Source: Yarrowia lipolytica (lineage: Eukaryota; Ascomycota; Dipodascomycetes; Dipodascales). From it: 64,000 nt of DNA. Below are positions 23,550-34,625 of this stretch, one piece after another (position 1 is the first letter of the stretch; the number at the start of each line of letters is the position of its first letter). Location: positions 1,674,001 to 1,738,000 of the forward strand of contig NC_090771.1 in assembly GCF_001761485.1 (NCBI RefSeq), given 5' to 3'. Both the position numbers and the translations under genes were made by a program. A model generated the notes under the pieces. It saw only the letters and a program-made list of their open reading frames with translations, was not told where the DNA came from and made no database searches.

Positions 23550-25047
23550 TGGAAAAGAAAAAATAAGTTAATGTATATTATCTTGGGTGATAAACGAACG
23601 AAGCACGAGCGTAGCGACTGCTTTGAGAGTGTACCGAGTGTCTATCTTTAGATCTGAATTGCTGTAGCCGGACGAGCAGACCGGTGTATACAAGTGCGTA
23701 GTGAGATACTGACGCAACGGGGTGTGAGTGTCACTGACTCGTACAATCAGTTTGTTTCCAGTGTCAAGGGTTGAGTGCTCGTGTGATGTTCTGTGGTGTT
23801 ACGTTGTGCAGTGTCTAGCAGATAATTTAACCAAACTACAAGACGAACTCTTTCAAATAGCCCACATATTGTAGAGATACCGATACGTACTGTGCATATC
23901 GTGCTGTAGCTACTGTATGTATCGTACTTGTACGTTCCTGTACAATGGTCTCTTATTCAAGCATGTAGTTCAACCTCATGAGGCACCTCGGAAATATAGA
24001 GCAGCGAGACTATAAGCTACCCGTCCAGAGATTTCTATCAACTCCAACAATCGACCCCACCTTCTGACTCTCAACAGTAGCTTCTCTGGCTCTCGCCAGA
24101 GAACCGATGATGCCTCCGAAACTGTCGAACCGCTCGACATCAAACAGGACACACCACTGCCAATCCGACATTTCATGTTCCCGTCACCCAGACCACCATG
24201 GCTTATCCTGTTGCCACTGAAGGTAAGATATGAAGTGACTGAGACTGGACTTGTCACTGACGAGACTGTCACTGACAAGACTGTCACTGTATCAAACAAG
24301 TCGACGAAAAGGGATATTACGCCTCTAAAATGTTGCTTCCTCTTCTAGTGGAGTAGGATCAGAGAGATTATGTCTAGGTTATATATATCCACCCTTCAAT
24401 CTCTCTTGTTCACTTGCATTAGGGCTGTAGGCCACGGGTATTGTTCCGATGAGTAGAAGTATGAGTATATACTGAAGAATAACATAGCGTACAAACTGAT
24501 AATTGTACTTGTACTTCAGCAAGTATAACAGCAACAATGTCCGCAATACAGAATATTATTATGTAAGTCTTATAAAACCCTCCAACACATTTATCGGAAA
24601 TATTCATTCTGCCACTTCATGGTCCACCAGGAACGACAGCTTCGCCACTCCCATCAGAGCATGCATATCGGAGAGAAAAAATTGCCGTTTGCGACGAGAC
24701 AGGCAACAGACGAGGAACTGACGACCAACCAAAACATTATTCAGTACACTGGAGTGAATGTGACTACTGTACAATGTAGTCATGAATGGAGTCTGTTACT
24801 ACAATTCAGCTTCAAGTTGTGAGAACAATATCGTATGTACTACTTCTAGTCAAGCAGCTTCAGCATTGTTATCTCAGCAAACTTGAACTTGGTCCATCAC
24901 ATTATTATTCGAATTTTAGTCATTTTGATTACTTTACACTCTACGTCTGCTCCCATCTGTATGCCCACTCTCTTGCTTCGCTTCGCAAGTGGATGGCTCA
25001 CTGACGGTCTGTCCATAAGTAAATACATTTTTAAATCGCCAACCTGC
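23550..25047. other. Intergenic between RPP1 and RPL13 3' ends
   Basis: These 1.5 kb lie between convergent genes. Repeats of an ACTGTCACTGACRAG-like 15-bp unit occur near 24250-24293, and GTAC words near 23880-23945 and 24500-24520. A stop-free plus-strand frame of ~110 codons ending near 24350 has no ATG near its start and no recognisable motif. Confidence 0.45.
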
Positions 25048-25992
25048 TTATTTCTTCTTCTCGGCCTCGGCGTCAGCGGCGTCCTTGGCTCGCTTGGCTC
25101 GGATTCCGGCGTATCGCTGGGTGGATCGGGCCATTCGGAGGGTTCTGTATGCGTTCTGCTCCTTGGCCTCGGCAGAGATGGCTCGGGGCTCGGACTCGGC
25201 AGCCTGCTGGACAATGGGGAAGGTAGCAGAGGTGGAGAGGACCTGGACGGCGGACTTGGCCTCGTTGGTCTCACCCTTCTTGAGCTTTCGGGGGAAGACA
25301 ATCAGCTTGGACTGGTACTCCTTGAGTCGCAGAACGTTGGCCTCAAGACCCTCAACGGATCGGTTCTGTCGTCGGTGGTCAACGGCAATACCAATGGTTC
25401 GAGCGTAGTCTCGGGGGATACCGGCAGCCTTGAGCTCCTCAAGAGAGAAACCTCGGCCAGCTCGGACCTTTCGGTTGTATCGGATAGTGGGGGCTCGGAC
25501 AATAGGTCGGAGAAGATCCAGAGGTCGGGGAGCGATAGCAGCGGCCTTCTTGGTTCGTGCAAGTCGTCGAGAAGACTTCTTGCCGGGCTGGTCAAAGTGG
25601 GTCTTGACCCGCTCCTGCCAGTTCTTTCGGAAATGGTTCTTGACGAGGGGGTAGTTCTTACCGATAGCTGATGTTAGTAAAGAGTGGGCGAGATTAACGA
25701 GTCGACACGCTAACGTGAAGAACTCGCAGTGAACATTTGTCTAAGCGACTCTGTGCACTTGATACATGAATTCCGGAGAAGAGAATAGGCGTGAAGGGCT
25801 TGGGGATGTGAAAACACTTTGCAAAGCATTTTCACCGAATTGAAGCCACTCTGATGACGAATGGTCCGTATTTCCTTCTCTTCACATATTCCCCTCCACT
25901 TCTTCTTCTCCTTCGTTCACGGGTAGCAAGTCTGGTACAGGTCGTAATCCTTCAGCTATCCACCATAGCAGCATCCTGTTTCACATACCCAT
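25048..25992 (-). CDS. RPL13: 60S ribosomal protein L13 (eL13), with 4-nt first coding exon
   Basis: The main exon 25048-25667 encodes [20 protein letters not shown]... to ...EAEKK and matches eL13 along its whole length, including the hallmark [12 protein letters not shown] and VDHRRQNR segments. It opens with CT, just after a canonical acceptor (TACTAACATCAG). The first exon must therefore supply ATGG. The best candidate is 25989-25992, in context AAAATGG with donor GTATGT, leaving a 321-nt intron (25668-25988) and 207 residues. The usual length is about 200. A second possible exon is ATGG at 26239-26242 with donor GTAAGA. eL13 is a structural component of the 60S subunit. The gene is divergent from RPS16. 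Confidence 0.92.
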
Positions 25993-26824
25993 TTTTGTCG
26001 AGTGTCGTTATCGTAGAGAAATCGAAGACTGTGAGTAAAACGAAAAGAGTCTTTCCCAACGCTAGAGTTTTTCGGCCCAATCGGGAAAATAGCAGTCACT
26101 GCACGTGACTTTGGGACAAACAGAACGGGAAAGTTTGGTTACGTAAGGCACATTACTGGTCACTGGAAAATACCGACGGTGGTCAGCATTTGGTTGGTCG
26201 GGTGATGGAATTAATCCATTATCCAATAAACATCTTACCCATGGCCCTAAATTAAGCTATGCTCTCTTCGTTGAAGCGGAATACAAATATCAACATCCAT
26301 TACAGTAGGTTCTGACTTGTGCGGCCGTCATGAACTCTGCAATTTGTAGCGAGTCATGTGACTCGAGGTGATGATTAATAAGCGACAGACATCTGTTCCA
26401 ATCTCTTAATACCTGAATCCAGCTCAATGACGTTTCCAATATTTATTGTAGTTACAACTCCGTCCAAGCTGAAAAGATACATACCTTATTTGACACTGTA
26501 TACAGTATGACCAGAATTCCACCTTATTTGGCAACTGTTTATCTCGTCAATGAGTATACTCTTATTTTTTTTATAATACCAGTCCCGCACAGTAATTTTA
26601 GTGTATTTACACAGACATTTACTACCAAGTCGCTGTTGTGGGTGGCATGGTCACATGACCGACCTTCCCATTCCTCCCATCTGGGTCACATGATATGACT
26701 GCCTTTTTTGACTTTCTTCCCGATTGGGATGTGCTCCCACGCAGTGCGTGGCCCGCGACCCACACACTTTGCAGTTTACCTTCGTCTTGAAAATTTCGAA
26801 AAGTTGCAAACACACACAACGACA
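25993..26824. promoter_or_regulatory. Divergent RPL13/RPS16 promoter region
   Basis: These 832 bases separate two divergently transcribed ribosomal-protein genes. A CACGTG core (26102-26107, GTCACGTGC on the RPL13 strand) lies 110 bases before the RPL13 ATG. Two related GTCACATGA elements (26650-26659 and 26685-26693) lie 130-175 bases before the RPS16 ATG. The cores resemble Cbf1-type E-boxes. Factor identity is inference. Confidence 0.5.
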
Positions 26825-27762
26825 ATGTCCGCTTCCGTTCAGGTGGGTAGAGAGGGATACTGTGGGAGGATTCACACCAGGATGCGAGAGACGGTTTGGT
26901 GAATGTTGGAGGGCGAGATGGCGTGCTATTCGAGATGGAGGAGGTGATTTGATTGGGCGAAATTAGACGACTTTTGATGTGCAGTTTGAGAGTGTGGAGA
27001 CGTGACATTTCAAATGTCCTGGACACAGCCTTGTTATTGTCATTTTCAATCGTCGTTCATTTCGTCATCAATTTGGCGTCCTTTATCATGAAGTCGCATT
27101 TTTGACTGCTCAGATTGTTTGAAACTCATCTCCAAAAATTGTGCAGTGTTTGGTGTGGTTCAGAGTGTGTTGTACTGTGAACTGCTGTGTTCGATTCTGC
27201 AATGCAGCGCTGTGTGCATGTCGGTCGACACATGGGCGACGAAACCATTGATCAAACCACTTGAATATGCTGTTCACTCAGATGCGCATCCTCTAGTTGA
27301 TAGGACAATCGACAAGTAGAACCTACGGTCGCTCATTACAATATACTAACCCAGACCTTTGGAAAGAAAAAGACCGCCACCGCCGTTGCCCACGTCAAGG
27401 CCGGCAAGGGCCTGATCAAGCTCAACGGTACCCCCATTACCCTCATTGAGCCCGCTGTCCTCCGAATGAAGGTCTACGAGCCTCTCCTCGTTGTTGGCCT
27501 CGACAAGTTCGCCAACGTTGACATCCGAATCAAGGTCAACGGTGGTGGACACGTTTCTCAGATCTACGCCATCCGACAGGCCATTGCCAAGGGTCTTGTT
27601 GCTTTCCACCAGAAGTTCGTTGACGAGCAGTCCAAGAACGAGCTCAAGAAGGCCTTCACCCAGTTCGACCGAACCCTCCTCATCGCCGACCCCCGACGAA
27701 TGGAGCCCAAGAAGTTTGGTGGACCCGGTGCCCGAGCCCGATACCAGAAGTCTTACCGATAA
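26825..27762 (+). CDS. RPS16: 40S ribosomal protein S16 (uS9)
   Basis: Exon 1 is 26825-26842 and encodes only MSASVQ. The intron 26843-27354 (512 nt) has donor GTGGGT and ends ACTAACCCAG. Exon 2, 27355-27762, starts [19 protein letters not shown]. The 141-residue product matches uS9 throughout and ends with the family tail [17 protein letters not shown], whose terminal Arg reaches the P-site tRNA in ribosome structures. The usual yeast length is 143. A short first exon followed by a long intron is typical of ribosomal-protein genes in this yeast. It lies in a three-gene ribosomal-protein neighbourhood with RPP1 and RPL13. Confidence 0.96.
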
Positions 27763-28734
27763 GTTGGATTTTGGTCGGTTGTTTATAAAATTAAAAGCAT
27801 GTTTTAGCGATGACAGCCTTTGGGCATTTGAGCGTAGCGAGAATCTGGCGGCGACTGTGGACCATTCTCACCGTAATTCATCAGTACAGACTTATAATTA
27901 AAACCATAGCGAAGCGAGCATGAGATAGCATTTATCAATAGCAGGTCGAAGAATAGAAGTATCGGAGACGTCCTAAATCCGAGCATTGCCTACAACAACA
28001 GTAGACACACAACCACTCGCTCAGATCAGCGAGAAATGAGACTGACAGTCCGATCAATAGAACATCCTTGATGCTTGTACCAATCATAATGAAGCAATCT
28101 GAAGACTACTTAATGTGATTCACATTCATGATAATCACACAGTTTGTCATTAAGCACTGGCTGACAGCGTTCGGTCACATCTGCCCCAATGAGCATCTCA
28201 AATACAAGTACTTTCAACCTGATTGGGTGCACTCAAGACATGACTTGTTCGAGGAATATCGGCCATTTCGGGATGTGGACCAATTAGTTCAACATCGTAC
28301 CTACTCATACACAGTATAACATCTCTGATTTCCCACTGGACCCAACCTATTGTATATGAAAAGTACAACCTCGCGTAGCTAATAAGAGCGCGCGTCTCGA
28401 GAGAAACTGGTGGAAATTATATAGCACAAGTACAAGTACTGGTATTGTACCAGTTTATGGCGGTCCAATTATTCAGATTAATAGATCAGGTTGTCTCACC
28501 ATATAAATCCCTCTCAGCTTGCAATCTTTGTATTATTGCTTGATTTTACACTATCTTTTTTGACCACACATAGGCACGTTTCTTTCCAGAGTTCGTCAAA
28601 AGAATCTACAGTTGTACAAATACTTATACTCGCACTGCAATCTTACCAAAGTAGCAAATCAATCTATAAGTGCTTGTACTATCATATCCTAGTAAATATA
28701 AATACATACCCAAATGTGTTCCCGAGCTACCCTG
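27763..28734. other. Intergenic between RPS16 and OGG1 3' ends
   Basis: No gene is seen in these ~1.0 kb between convergent genes. GTAC-type words occur at 28425-28455 and 28605-28680. Confidence 0.5.
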
Positions 28735-29946
28735 CTAGCGCTTCACCTTTTTGGATCTCGTTCTATGTACGCGAACACTTCCCAGATCTTCGAGTCCGAT
28801 TTTTCGTTTCATTTCAACCGATTTGGGCGCGTCCACTTCCACAAACTCTTCAGACACATCAGTTTTGAGCTCCTCCACCATCTCCTCCAACTTAACACCA
28901 TTCCCTTCAATCTTGACCTGGATTTTGACACTCTCCTCCAGCTTAACACCCTCGAGACCCTCCAAAGCCTCTTTCTTGGCCTTCATCTTCTCCTCCCACT
29001 TGGGGTCCTTGAAGTCGCTCAACTGGGCTGCAAAAAGCACACAGTGAGCCCAACCTGCATACGGACCCCATTTCTCACGGAAGAACTCTTGGACTTGAGC
29101 ATACGCCTTGGGAGTCATAGTTTTGGCACTCCTGGCAACTCCATAGTCTTTCTGGGCAATCTGCCACACATGTGTGTCCACAGGAACAGTGTCATGCTTA
29201 TCTAGACTGAAAAGACACACACAGTCGGCCACCTTGGGTCCCACCCCAAGAAACTCCATGATAGAACTCTTGGCCTCGTCAAAAGAAGCATCTCGAAGTT
29301 CATGCAGGAATTGCTCCCCTCCAGGCTTGGTAAGAAGCATTTCTGCAGTCTTACTAATGTATTTAGCCCGGTAACCAAGGCCCAACTCCCGCAAAATCGG
29401 TTCTGTGTCTGCCAACTTGTCGGGGCTTGGGAAAGAGTGGATTTTGAGATCGTCCAGCGTAGCCACGTGATCCCCAAAGGTGATAGTCATCTTCTGCACC
29501 AGCTGACTTATACGCTTAACGTTGTTGTTACTAGAACAAATGAACGAACAGAGGTTTTCCCAGGGATCCTGACGCAAGACACGGATACCAAGATATTTGA
29601 TACTCTTGTTCTTGAAGTGGTCATCTCGTGACGACCAGTCTTCATACAACTTGATGGTATCAGTGGATATGTTGAAGTAGTCATTGAGAATGGCGGCTGT
29701 ATCACGTGACTTAACAGGCTTACCTTTGTCGCTCACCTCGGCCCACATTGTATCATCGTCCTTTTGGTTGAGCACGATTCCTCTCCCTTCCATGCCAATT
29801 ATCCAGTAATTGTTGTTGGGGTGTTCGATTTTCGTCCATCGAAACGACTGACCGCATTTGAGCAGAATTTCGAGATTGGCGTCAGTCTTCGCGAGCCCGA
29901 GGCGGTTCCAGGGCAGCTTTTGAAGTGTTTTCTCCGAGACACTCAT
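28735..29946 (-). CDS. OGG1: 8-oxoguanine DNA glycosylase/AP lyase Ogg1
   Basis: The protein has 403 residues from the ATG at 29946. The N-terminal OGG domain (residues ~10-125) contains the CGQSFRW motif. The helix-hairpin-helix/GPD region follows, with FLGVGPKVADCVCLFSLDK (232-250) and VPVDTHVWQIAQ. By alignment with human OGG1, Lys238 is the Schiff-base nucleophile (human K249) and Asp257 the catalytic aspartate (human D268). The enzyme removes 8-oxoguanine opposite cytosine and nicks the abasic site in base-excision repair. The tail beyond ~330 is charged and ends with a basic cluster (RTRSKKVKR) that could be a nuclear localisation signal. The length is close to yeast Ogg1 (376) plus this extension. 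All key residues are present. Confidence 0.96.
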   Translation of the reverse strand: MSVSEKTLQKLPWNRLGLAKTDANLEILLKCGQSFRWTKIEHPNNNYWIIGMEGRGIVLNQKDDDTMWAEVSDKGKPVKSRDTAAILNDYFNISTDTIKLYEDWSSRDDHFKNKSIKYLGIRVLRQDPWENLCSFICSSNNNVKRISQLVQKMTITFGDHVATLDDLKIHSFPSPDKLADTEPILRELGLGYRAKYISKTAEMLLTKPGGEQFLHELRDASFDEAKSSIMEFLGVGPKVADCVCLFSLDKHDTVPVDTHVWQIAQKDYGVARSAKTMTPKAYAQVQEFFREKWGPYAGWAHCVLFAAQLSDFKDPKWEEKMKAKKEALEGLEGVKLEESVKIQVKIEGNGVKLEEMVEELKTDVSEEFVEVDAPKSVEMKRKIGLEDLGSVRVHRTRSKKVKR

Positions 29947-30211
29947 GGTTGATGTTAGGTATCGTACTTGTAGAGAGTCGAGATATTGGAACGAAGATGA
30001 TTAGGTTTGGGTGGATGTTTGGTACTTGTGTGAGGATTCTAGAAGGTAGATAAGTACATGTGATGTAGATTGTGTGAAATATGAAGTTGTGTTATTTAGG
30101 CGAGTTGATTCCAGTTTTCAGATTTTCAAACTGAGTACTTTTGGAGAAGATAAATGAGACAGGGTGAACGAAGGGGTAATTATGGGTTTGGGTTTCCAAT
30201 TTGAGGTGAAA

Positions 30212-30285
30212 GTGATTTTTAAAAATTTAAAAATTGAAAAATTGAAAAATTGAAAAATTTGAAAATTCGTTTAAAAATCGAATAA
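30212..30285. repeat. AAAAATTG-type low-complexity tract
   Basis: A run of short, imperfect A-rich units ending in TTG or TTT. It is over 80% A+T and lies in the OGG1/PIF1 spacer. No function is evident. Confidence 0.6.
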
Positions 30286-30830
30286 AAAATGGAGACAATC
30301 AGGAGAGTGTTAGAAGGTCTTATTGCGACGGTTATATTGGTTCAAGAAACATACAAGCTATTTATAAGTGGAAATGAAGGTAAATACTCCTAGAATTACA
30401 GGGTTAAGATGCACCCACATGGATCGAGCGGTATATGAAGGAAAATATCAAGGGGAAATAGAGGGAAATGACATGAATAATACGGGAAATTTTAATGTCG
30501 TCAATGAACCAATAGATTAGATTAGGGAATAGTTATCTCAGTATACTGTACATAATAATATTTGTACTACAAGTATCATATGCCTATAACTACTGTAGCT
30601 AGTAGCGGTATGAGTACACTGAGGGTTTCATTGGTGGTGGTTACAGTTGCGTAGATATACTCCAATAATTCTGTCAAATGTCACTCAAATTGAAATCCGA
30701 AAAGTGACAACTGCTCGTTATAAACCAGGTAATAACCATCATCTTTAATTACAATATCTTACAAAATCTGCGAACTATTCTTCTTTTACTCAGTGGCGAA
30801 ATATCACCTCTTTCGGCGAGATAAGGTTTC

Positions 30831-30948
30831 ACGCGTTAGGTCTAAGTACAGCAGTCTACGCGCCTCTGTACGCACCCCATCCACTTTTTTCACTCGTTCA
30901 AGAAATCCAGATACGCACAAAGAGAGAACCTTCGCAGTCACCACGCGT
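30831..30948 (+). promoter_or_regulatory. PIF1: Two MCB-like ACGCGT elements before PIF1
   Basis: ACGCGT occurs at 30831-30836 and 30943-30948, about 262 and 150 bases before the PIF1 ATG. In budding yeast this is the MBF site driving G1/S genes of DNA replication and repair. The assignment here rests on sequence match and position only. Confidence 0.45.
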
Positions 30949-31097
30949 CCAAGTAGTTCTCTCTGTGTCTCACTTTTGCATCGGTCACCATTCTGCGACT
31001 AGTATCTTTCGGCTCATCGTCGGCGTGTTTTCGTTTCTCAAACTACCACAAAACAGCGTCGACGGTGTCAGGATCGTTACACAAACACAAACGCACC

Positions 31098-34000
31098 ATG
31101 ACCATGTCAAGCGACCACAGTTTGGATGACATTATGGGCAGCATAGTTGTGGGGCGTCGCAAACTGTCGATATCTGACTTTGAAGATGACTTTGATATCG
31201 ACGAGATTACACAGAATGCCATTTCCAGTGCAACTAAAAGATCCAAAAGCACATCAGCGGTGCCCCAGAACTCTGCAGTTTTATTGCCACCCGAGTTCTC
31301 ACTCTCCTCGACGTTTGAGGATGACATCGATGCAGTCATGGCAGAGATACGGGTTCAAAAGCCAGCGAAGAAGCACAATTCGACACAGGCGACAAGAGTA
31401 ACCCATGACATACCCTTCCAGGAGCCTGAGAGACGCCCACAGCCCGTTCTTGAGGCTTCTGACATATCTAAGGATATCTCAGATATGGACGATATCCTGG
31501 CTGATATTGAGATTCAACCAACGGCAAAGCTCCGGAGAGTCAAGAAGGCATCTCAATCGTCTCCCTCGCTCTCTCAGCAGATTGATGATATGATGAACCA
31601 GAAAAAGCTGAATGTGGACTCTCACAAGCCTGCTTCAGCACATAAACAAACCAGTTCACCTGGTGTACCTGTATTTCTCAAGCACTCACAACAACCACTA
31701 CTACAGCTACAGCATCCGCGCAGAGCAGATCTGTCTTCATCCATGGTTCAGTCTGGTGTTTTGGAAGACCCGTTCTGTGATGAGATCAACTCATCTCCTC
31801 CGCTTCAAGCTCTCGACAGCTCACCGTATTTCTCTCAGAAGACTTCTGGAAACCTTTTGAATCTACCGAATCTGCCAGCATTTGATTTCTCATCGCAGAC
31901 GTTGCAGAGATCAAAGTCTGACAGTCTCAAGTTCAACAAGAAGCTGATAAGCTCGTTCGACCTCGAGGGCGATCTGAGTGATACAAAGTATGGGGTTTGC
32001 GATTTGGAGAGTGCGGGGCGGCCGCAGCAACTTAGGTCAGAGAGTGCGAGACGACAACAGTCTCGTGAAGCTGGACAAGTTATGTCAAGCGTGTCACATG
32101 AGACAAATGACAAGCCACTTTCGTCTCTCCCGCCCCATTCCTCTCCATCGCGTGAACGCTCCCTGTCCACTCCCACCGAACTTCTGAATTACAACGCAAG
32201 TGATGTCAAGCCAACCAGTACTCCTCTTGCATCTTCTCAAATCGAGTGGGAACCATCGTCACGTGAGTTATGCGGCTACGATGTGCACACGCTCAATCTC
32301 CGTCAAAAGGCCAAGCTTAAGGAGTACGGTCGGTTGTCTCCCGGGGATTTAAGAGACACGCGAGTCAAGCGGTTCAAGTCAGCTGGAGAAGCTGAACCTA
32401 GAGAACAGCAACCTGATGGTGACTCTGCAGTGGCGGGAGTATCCAAGAACGGGTTTGCTAACTCTCCTCGCAAGAACGAAAGCCGACGCGCTAAGTCTGA
32501 GTCGGCACCAAAGGTACTGCAGCAGCTCGACTTTTTCAACAAGTCGAACCGACCCCAGTTAGATGCTGGGCTCAAGAGCAAAGGACCCAGGAAGAGCATC
32601 CAGTCGCGTCTGTACACCACCACTACCCACAACACGCTTGTTGATGTGGATGGAGAGGAGGACGGGTTGATGACAGTCCAGGTGGCGTCTCTATCGGCCG
32701 AGCAACAGGCTATCCATGATCTGGTTATTAACGGCGAGACCAATATCTTCTTCACAGGTGCTGCTGGAACGGGAAAGTCAGTCCTGTTACGTCAGATCAT
32801 TGCCAGTTTGCGTCGCAAGTACAAAAAGTCGCTTGACAAGGTGGCTGTGACTGCTTCTACTGGACTGGCTGCTTGTAACGTTCAAGGAACGACGTTGCAC
32901 AGTTTTGCGGGCTGTGGGTTGGCCCGAGAAGACGTGGATTCGCTTTGTAAGCGAATCAGGCGGAATAAGAAGGCTCGCGATCGATGGAAGAACGTGTCTG
33001 TACTTGTTATTGATGAGATTTCCATGGTTGACGCTCGTTTTTTCGACAAACTCGAGCAGATTGCGCAGAAACTGCGCCGAAACAAGCGTCCCTTTGGAGG
33101 TATTCAGCTGATTGTCACAGGTGACTTTTACCAGCTTCCTCCCGTACCCGACACTAACAAGGATCGTTTCCGGGGCTCTTACGGTGGCAACAAGACTAAC
33201 ACCGGTATGGTTGATTCTCGGTCTGCTGTCAACAGCGATCCCGAAGCTCTTTTCGCGTTCGAGGCCGAATCTTGGTCCACGGTAATCGACAGCACTTTTC
33301 TGTTGACCAAAGTGTTCCGACAGAAGGATCCTGTCTTTGCCAATATGTTGAATCAACTCCGTACCCAGTCGCTAGACCAAGCTTCTCTCGACGGCTTTCT
33401 GTCTCTCTCTCGTCCCCTATCAGTCCCAGATGGTATCATTCCCACAGAGCTGTTCCCTACCCGTCGTGAAGTCGACCGGTCCAACTTCTCCAAGTTGTCC
33501 ACTCTAGGGGGCAAGACTCACACGTTCGATGCTCTGGAAACCGGATCTGCCGAGCGGGAGTTTAGAGACAAGTTGCTAGAGAACATCATGGTACCCAAGA
33601 AGCTGACTCTCAAAGCCGGTGCCCAGGTTATGATGCTGAAGAACATGGACCCCAACCTCGTCAACGGATCCATTGGTGTGGTTGTCGGGTTCATGTCTCC
33701 TCACAACTTCATCGCAGCTGAGAACGCTGCCGACCTCGATATTATTCGAGAGAAGCCTTCAAAGCGGCCCAACATCTACGATGTTTCCAACGAATCTGAG
33801 CTGAATCAATTGAACCAGCTCATCGAGACAGGTAAAGTTGTTGGGGAGTCTTCCCAGGCGTCTGAAGAGTCGGCTTTCTTCTCGTCTCCTGCTCAAGGAG
33901 ACTCAGACTGTGTGTTTGAGCGTCTCAAGGCTTTTCCCGAGGACGCCGATAACGCAACATTTCTTAAACGCAAGCTAGAACGTCGAAAGCAGCTGGAGGA

Positions 34001-34439
34001 CCTGGCCAAGACAAACTTGGCCGCAATGAACGGGGCTGTCTACCCCGTGGTGCGTTTCAGACGCATGGATCACACCTTCCGAAACGTGCTACTTCATCCA
34101 GAGACGTTTTCCGTAGAGAACATTGAAGGAGAAGTGCTCGCTTCTCGAACACAGATCCCATTGATTCTGGCCTGGGCCTTGTCAATCCATAAAGCCCAGG
34201 GTCAGACTCTCCAGTATGTCAAAGTGGACCTGGCCAAGACATTTGAGAGAGGCCAGGCATACGTGGCACTCAGTCGAGCCACGTCCAAGGAGGGACTCCA
34301 GGTTCTCAACTTCCTACCTGAGAAGGTGAAGACCCATCCGAAGGTGGTGGAGTTCTACAAGACGCTAACCACGTACGAGGACGACGAGCCGCATGAGGTG
34401 CAGCAAGAAAATGTCCAGCCCATGAGAGCTGTGGGGTAG
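31098..34439 (+). CDS. PIF1: Pif1-family 5'-3' DNA helicase
   Basis: The first ATG of the open frame, at 31098, gives 1113 residues; another follows at 31104. The first ~520 residues are Ser-rich and probably disordered. The helicase core then begins with the QQAIHDLVINGETNIFFTG segment. Walker A is GAAGTGKS with Lys560, Walker B is VIDEISMVD with Asp639/Glu640, followed by the GGIQLIVTGDFYQLPP motif. The C-terminal core contains IPLILAWALSIHKAQGQTL and YVALSRATSKEGL, both diagnostic of Pif1. Pif1 unwinds G-quadruplexes and R-loops, limits telomerase, and acts in nucleus and mitochondria. The acidic N-terminus (SSDHSLDDIMG) does not resemble a mitochondrial presequence. An insert between motifs IV and VI (about residues 900-975) is charged and looks lineage-specific. 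Confidence 0.95.
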   Translation: MTMSSDHSLDDIMGSIVVGRRKLSISDFEDDFDIDEITQNAISSATKRSKSTSAVPQNSAVLLPPEFSLSSTFEDDIDAVMAEIRVQKPAKKHNSTQATRVTHDIPFQEPERRPQPVLEASDISKDISDMDDILADIEIQPTAKLRRVKKASQSSPSLSQQIDDMMNQKKLNVDSHKPASAHKQTSSPGVPVFLKHSQQPLLQLQHPRRADLSSSMVQSGVLEDPFCDEINSSPPLQALDSSPYFSQKTSGNLLNLPNLPAFDFSSQTLQRSKSDSLKFNKKLISSFDLEGDLSDTKYGVCDLESAGRPQQLRSESARRQQSREAGQVMSSVSHETNDKPLSSLPPHSSPSRERSLSTPTELLNYNASDVKPTSTPLASSQIEWEPSSRELCGYDVHTLNLRQKAKLKEYGRLSPGDLRDTRVKRFKSAGEAEPREQQPDGDSAVAGVSKNGFANSPRKNESRRAKSESAPKVLQQLDFFNKSNRPQLDAGLKSKGPRKSIQSRLYTTTTHNTLVDVDGEEDGLMTVQVASLSAEQQAIHDLVINGETNIFFTGAAGTGKSVLLRQIIASLRRKYKKSLDKVAVTASTGLAACNVQGTTLHSFAGCGLAREDVDSLCKRIRRNKKARDRWKNVSVLVIDEISMVDARFFDKLEQIAQKLRRNKRPFGGIQLIVTGDFYQLPPVPDTNKDRFRGSYGGNKTNTGMVDSRSAVNSDPEALFAFEAESWSTVIDSTFLLTKVFRQKDPVFANMLNQLRTQSLDQASLDGFLSLSRPLSVPDGIIPTELFPTRREVDRSNFSKLSTLGGKTHTFDALETGSAEREFRDKLLENIMVPKKLTLKAGAQVMMLKNMDPNLVNGSIGVVVGFMSPHNFIAAENAADLDIIREKPSKRPNIYDVSNESELNQLNQLIETGKVVGESSQASEESAFFSSPAQGDSDCVFERLKAFPEDADNATFLKRKLERRKQLEDLAKTNLAAMNGAVYPVVRFRRMDHTFRNVLLHPETFSVENIEGEVLASRTQIPLILAWALSIHKAQGQTLQYVKVDLAKTFERGQAYVALSRATSKEGLQVLNFLPEKVKTHPKVVEFYKTLTTYEDDEPHEVQQENVQPMRAVG

Positions 34440-34625
34440 AAGAGGGAAGTTGATAGATAATGTATTTGTATTTATTTCATAGAACGGTGGGTGATGTATA
34501 CACAGCGAGTAGAACTTCTAAGTCTGAGTCGTAATTAGGATGTATAAGTTATTTACTGTACAATATGTACCGATACTGAGTGTATCTGCTTTTCCAGAGC
34601 TTGAGCCTCTGCCTTGTTCTTACTG

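Larger units (their letters stand above)
29947..31097. other. Divergent OGG1/PIF1 intergenic region
   Basis: No gene is seen in these 1.15 kb. There is an A/T-rich block at 30212-30285 with repeated AAAAATTG-like units, GTAC words at 30540-30575, and two ACGCGT elements near PIF1. Confidence 0.5.

Noticed and set aside
24883-25671. 262-codon plus-strand frame over RPL13
   Set aside because: It is the antisense of the highly codon-biased RPL13 exon.
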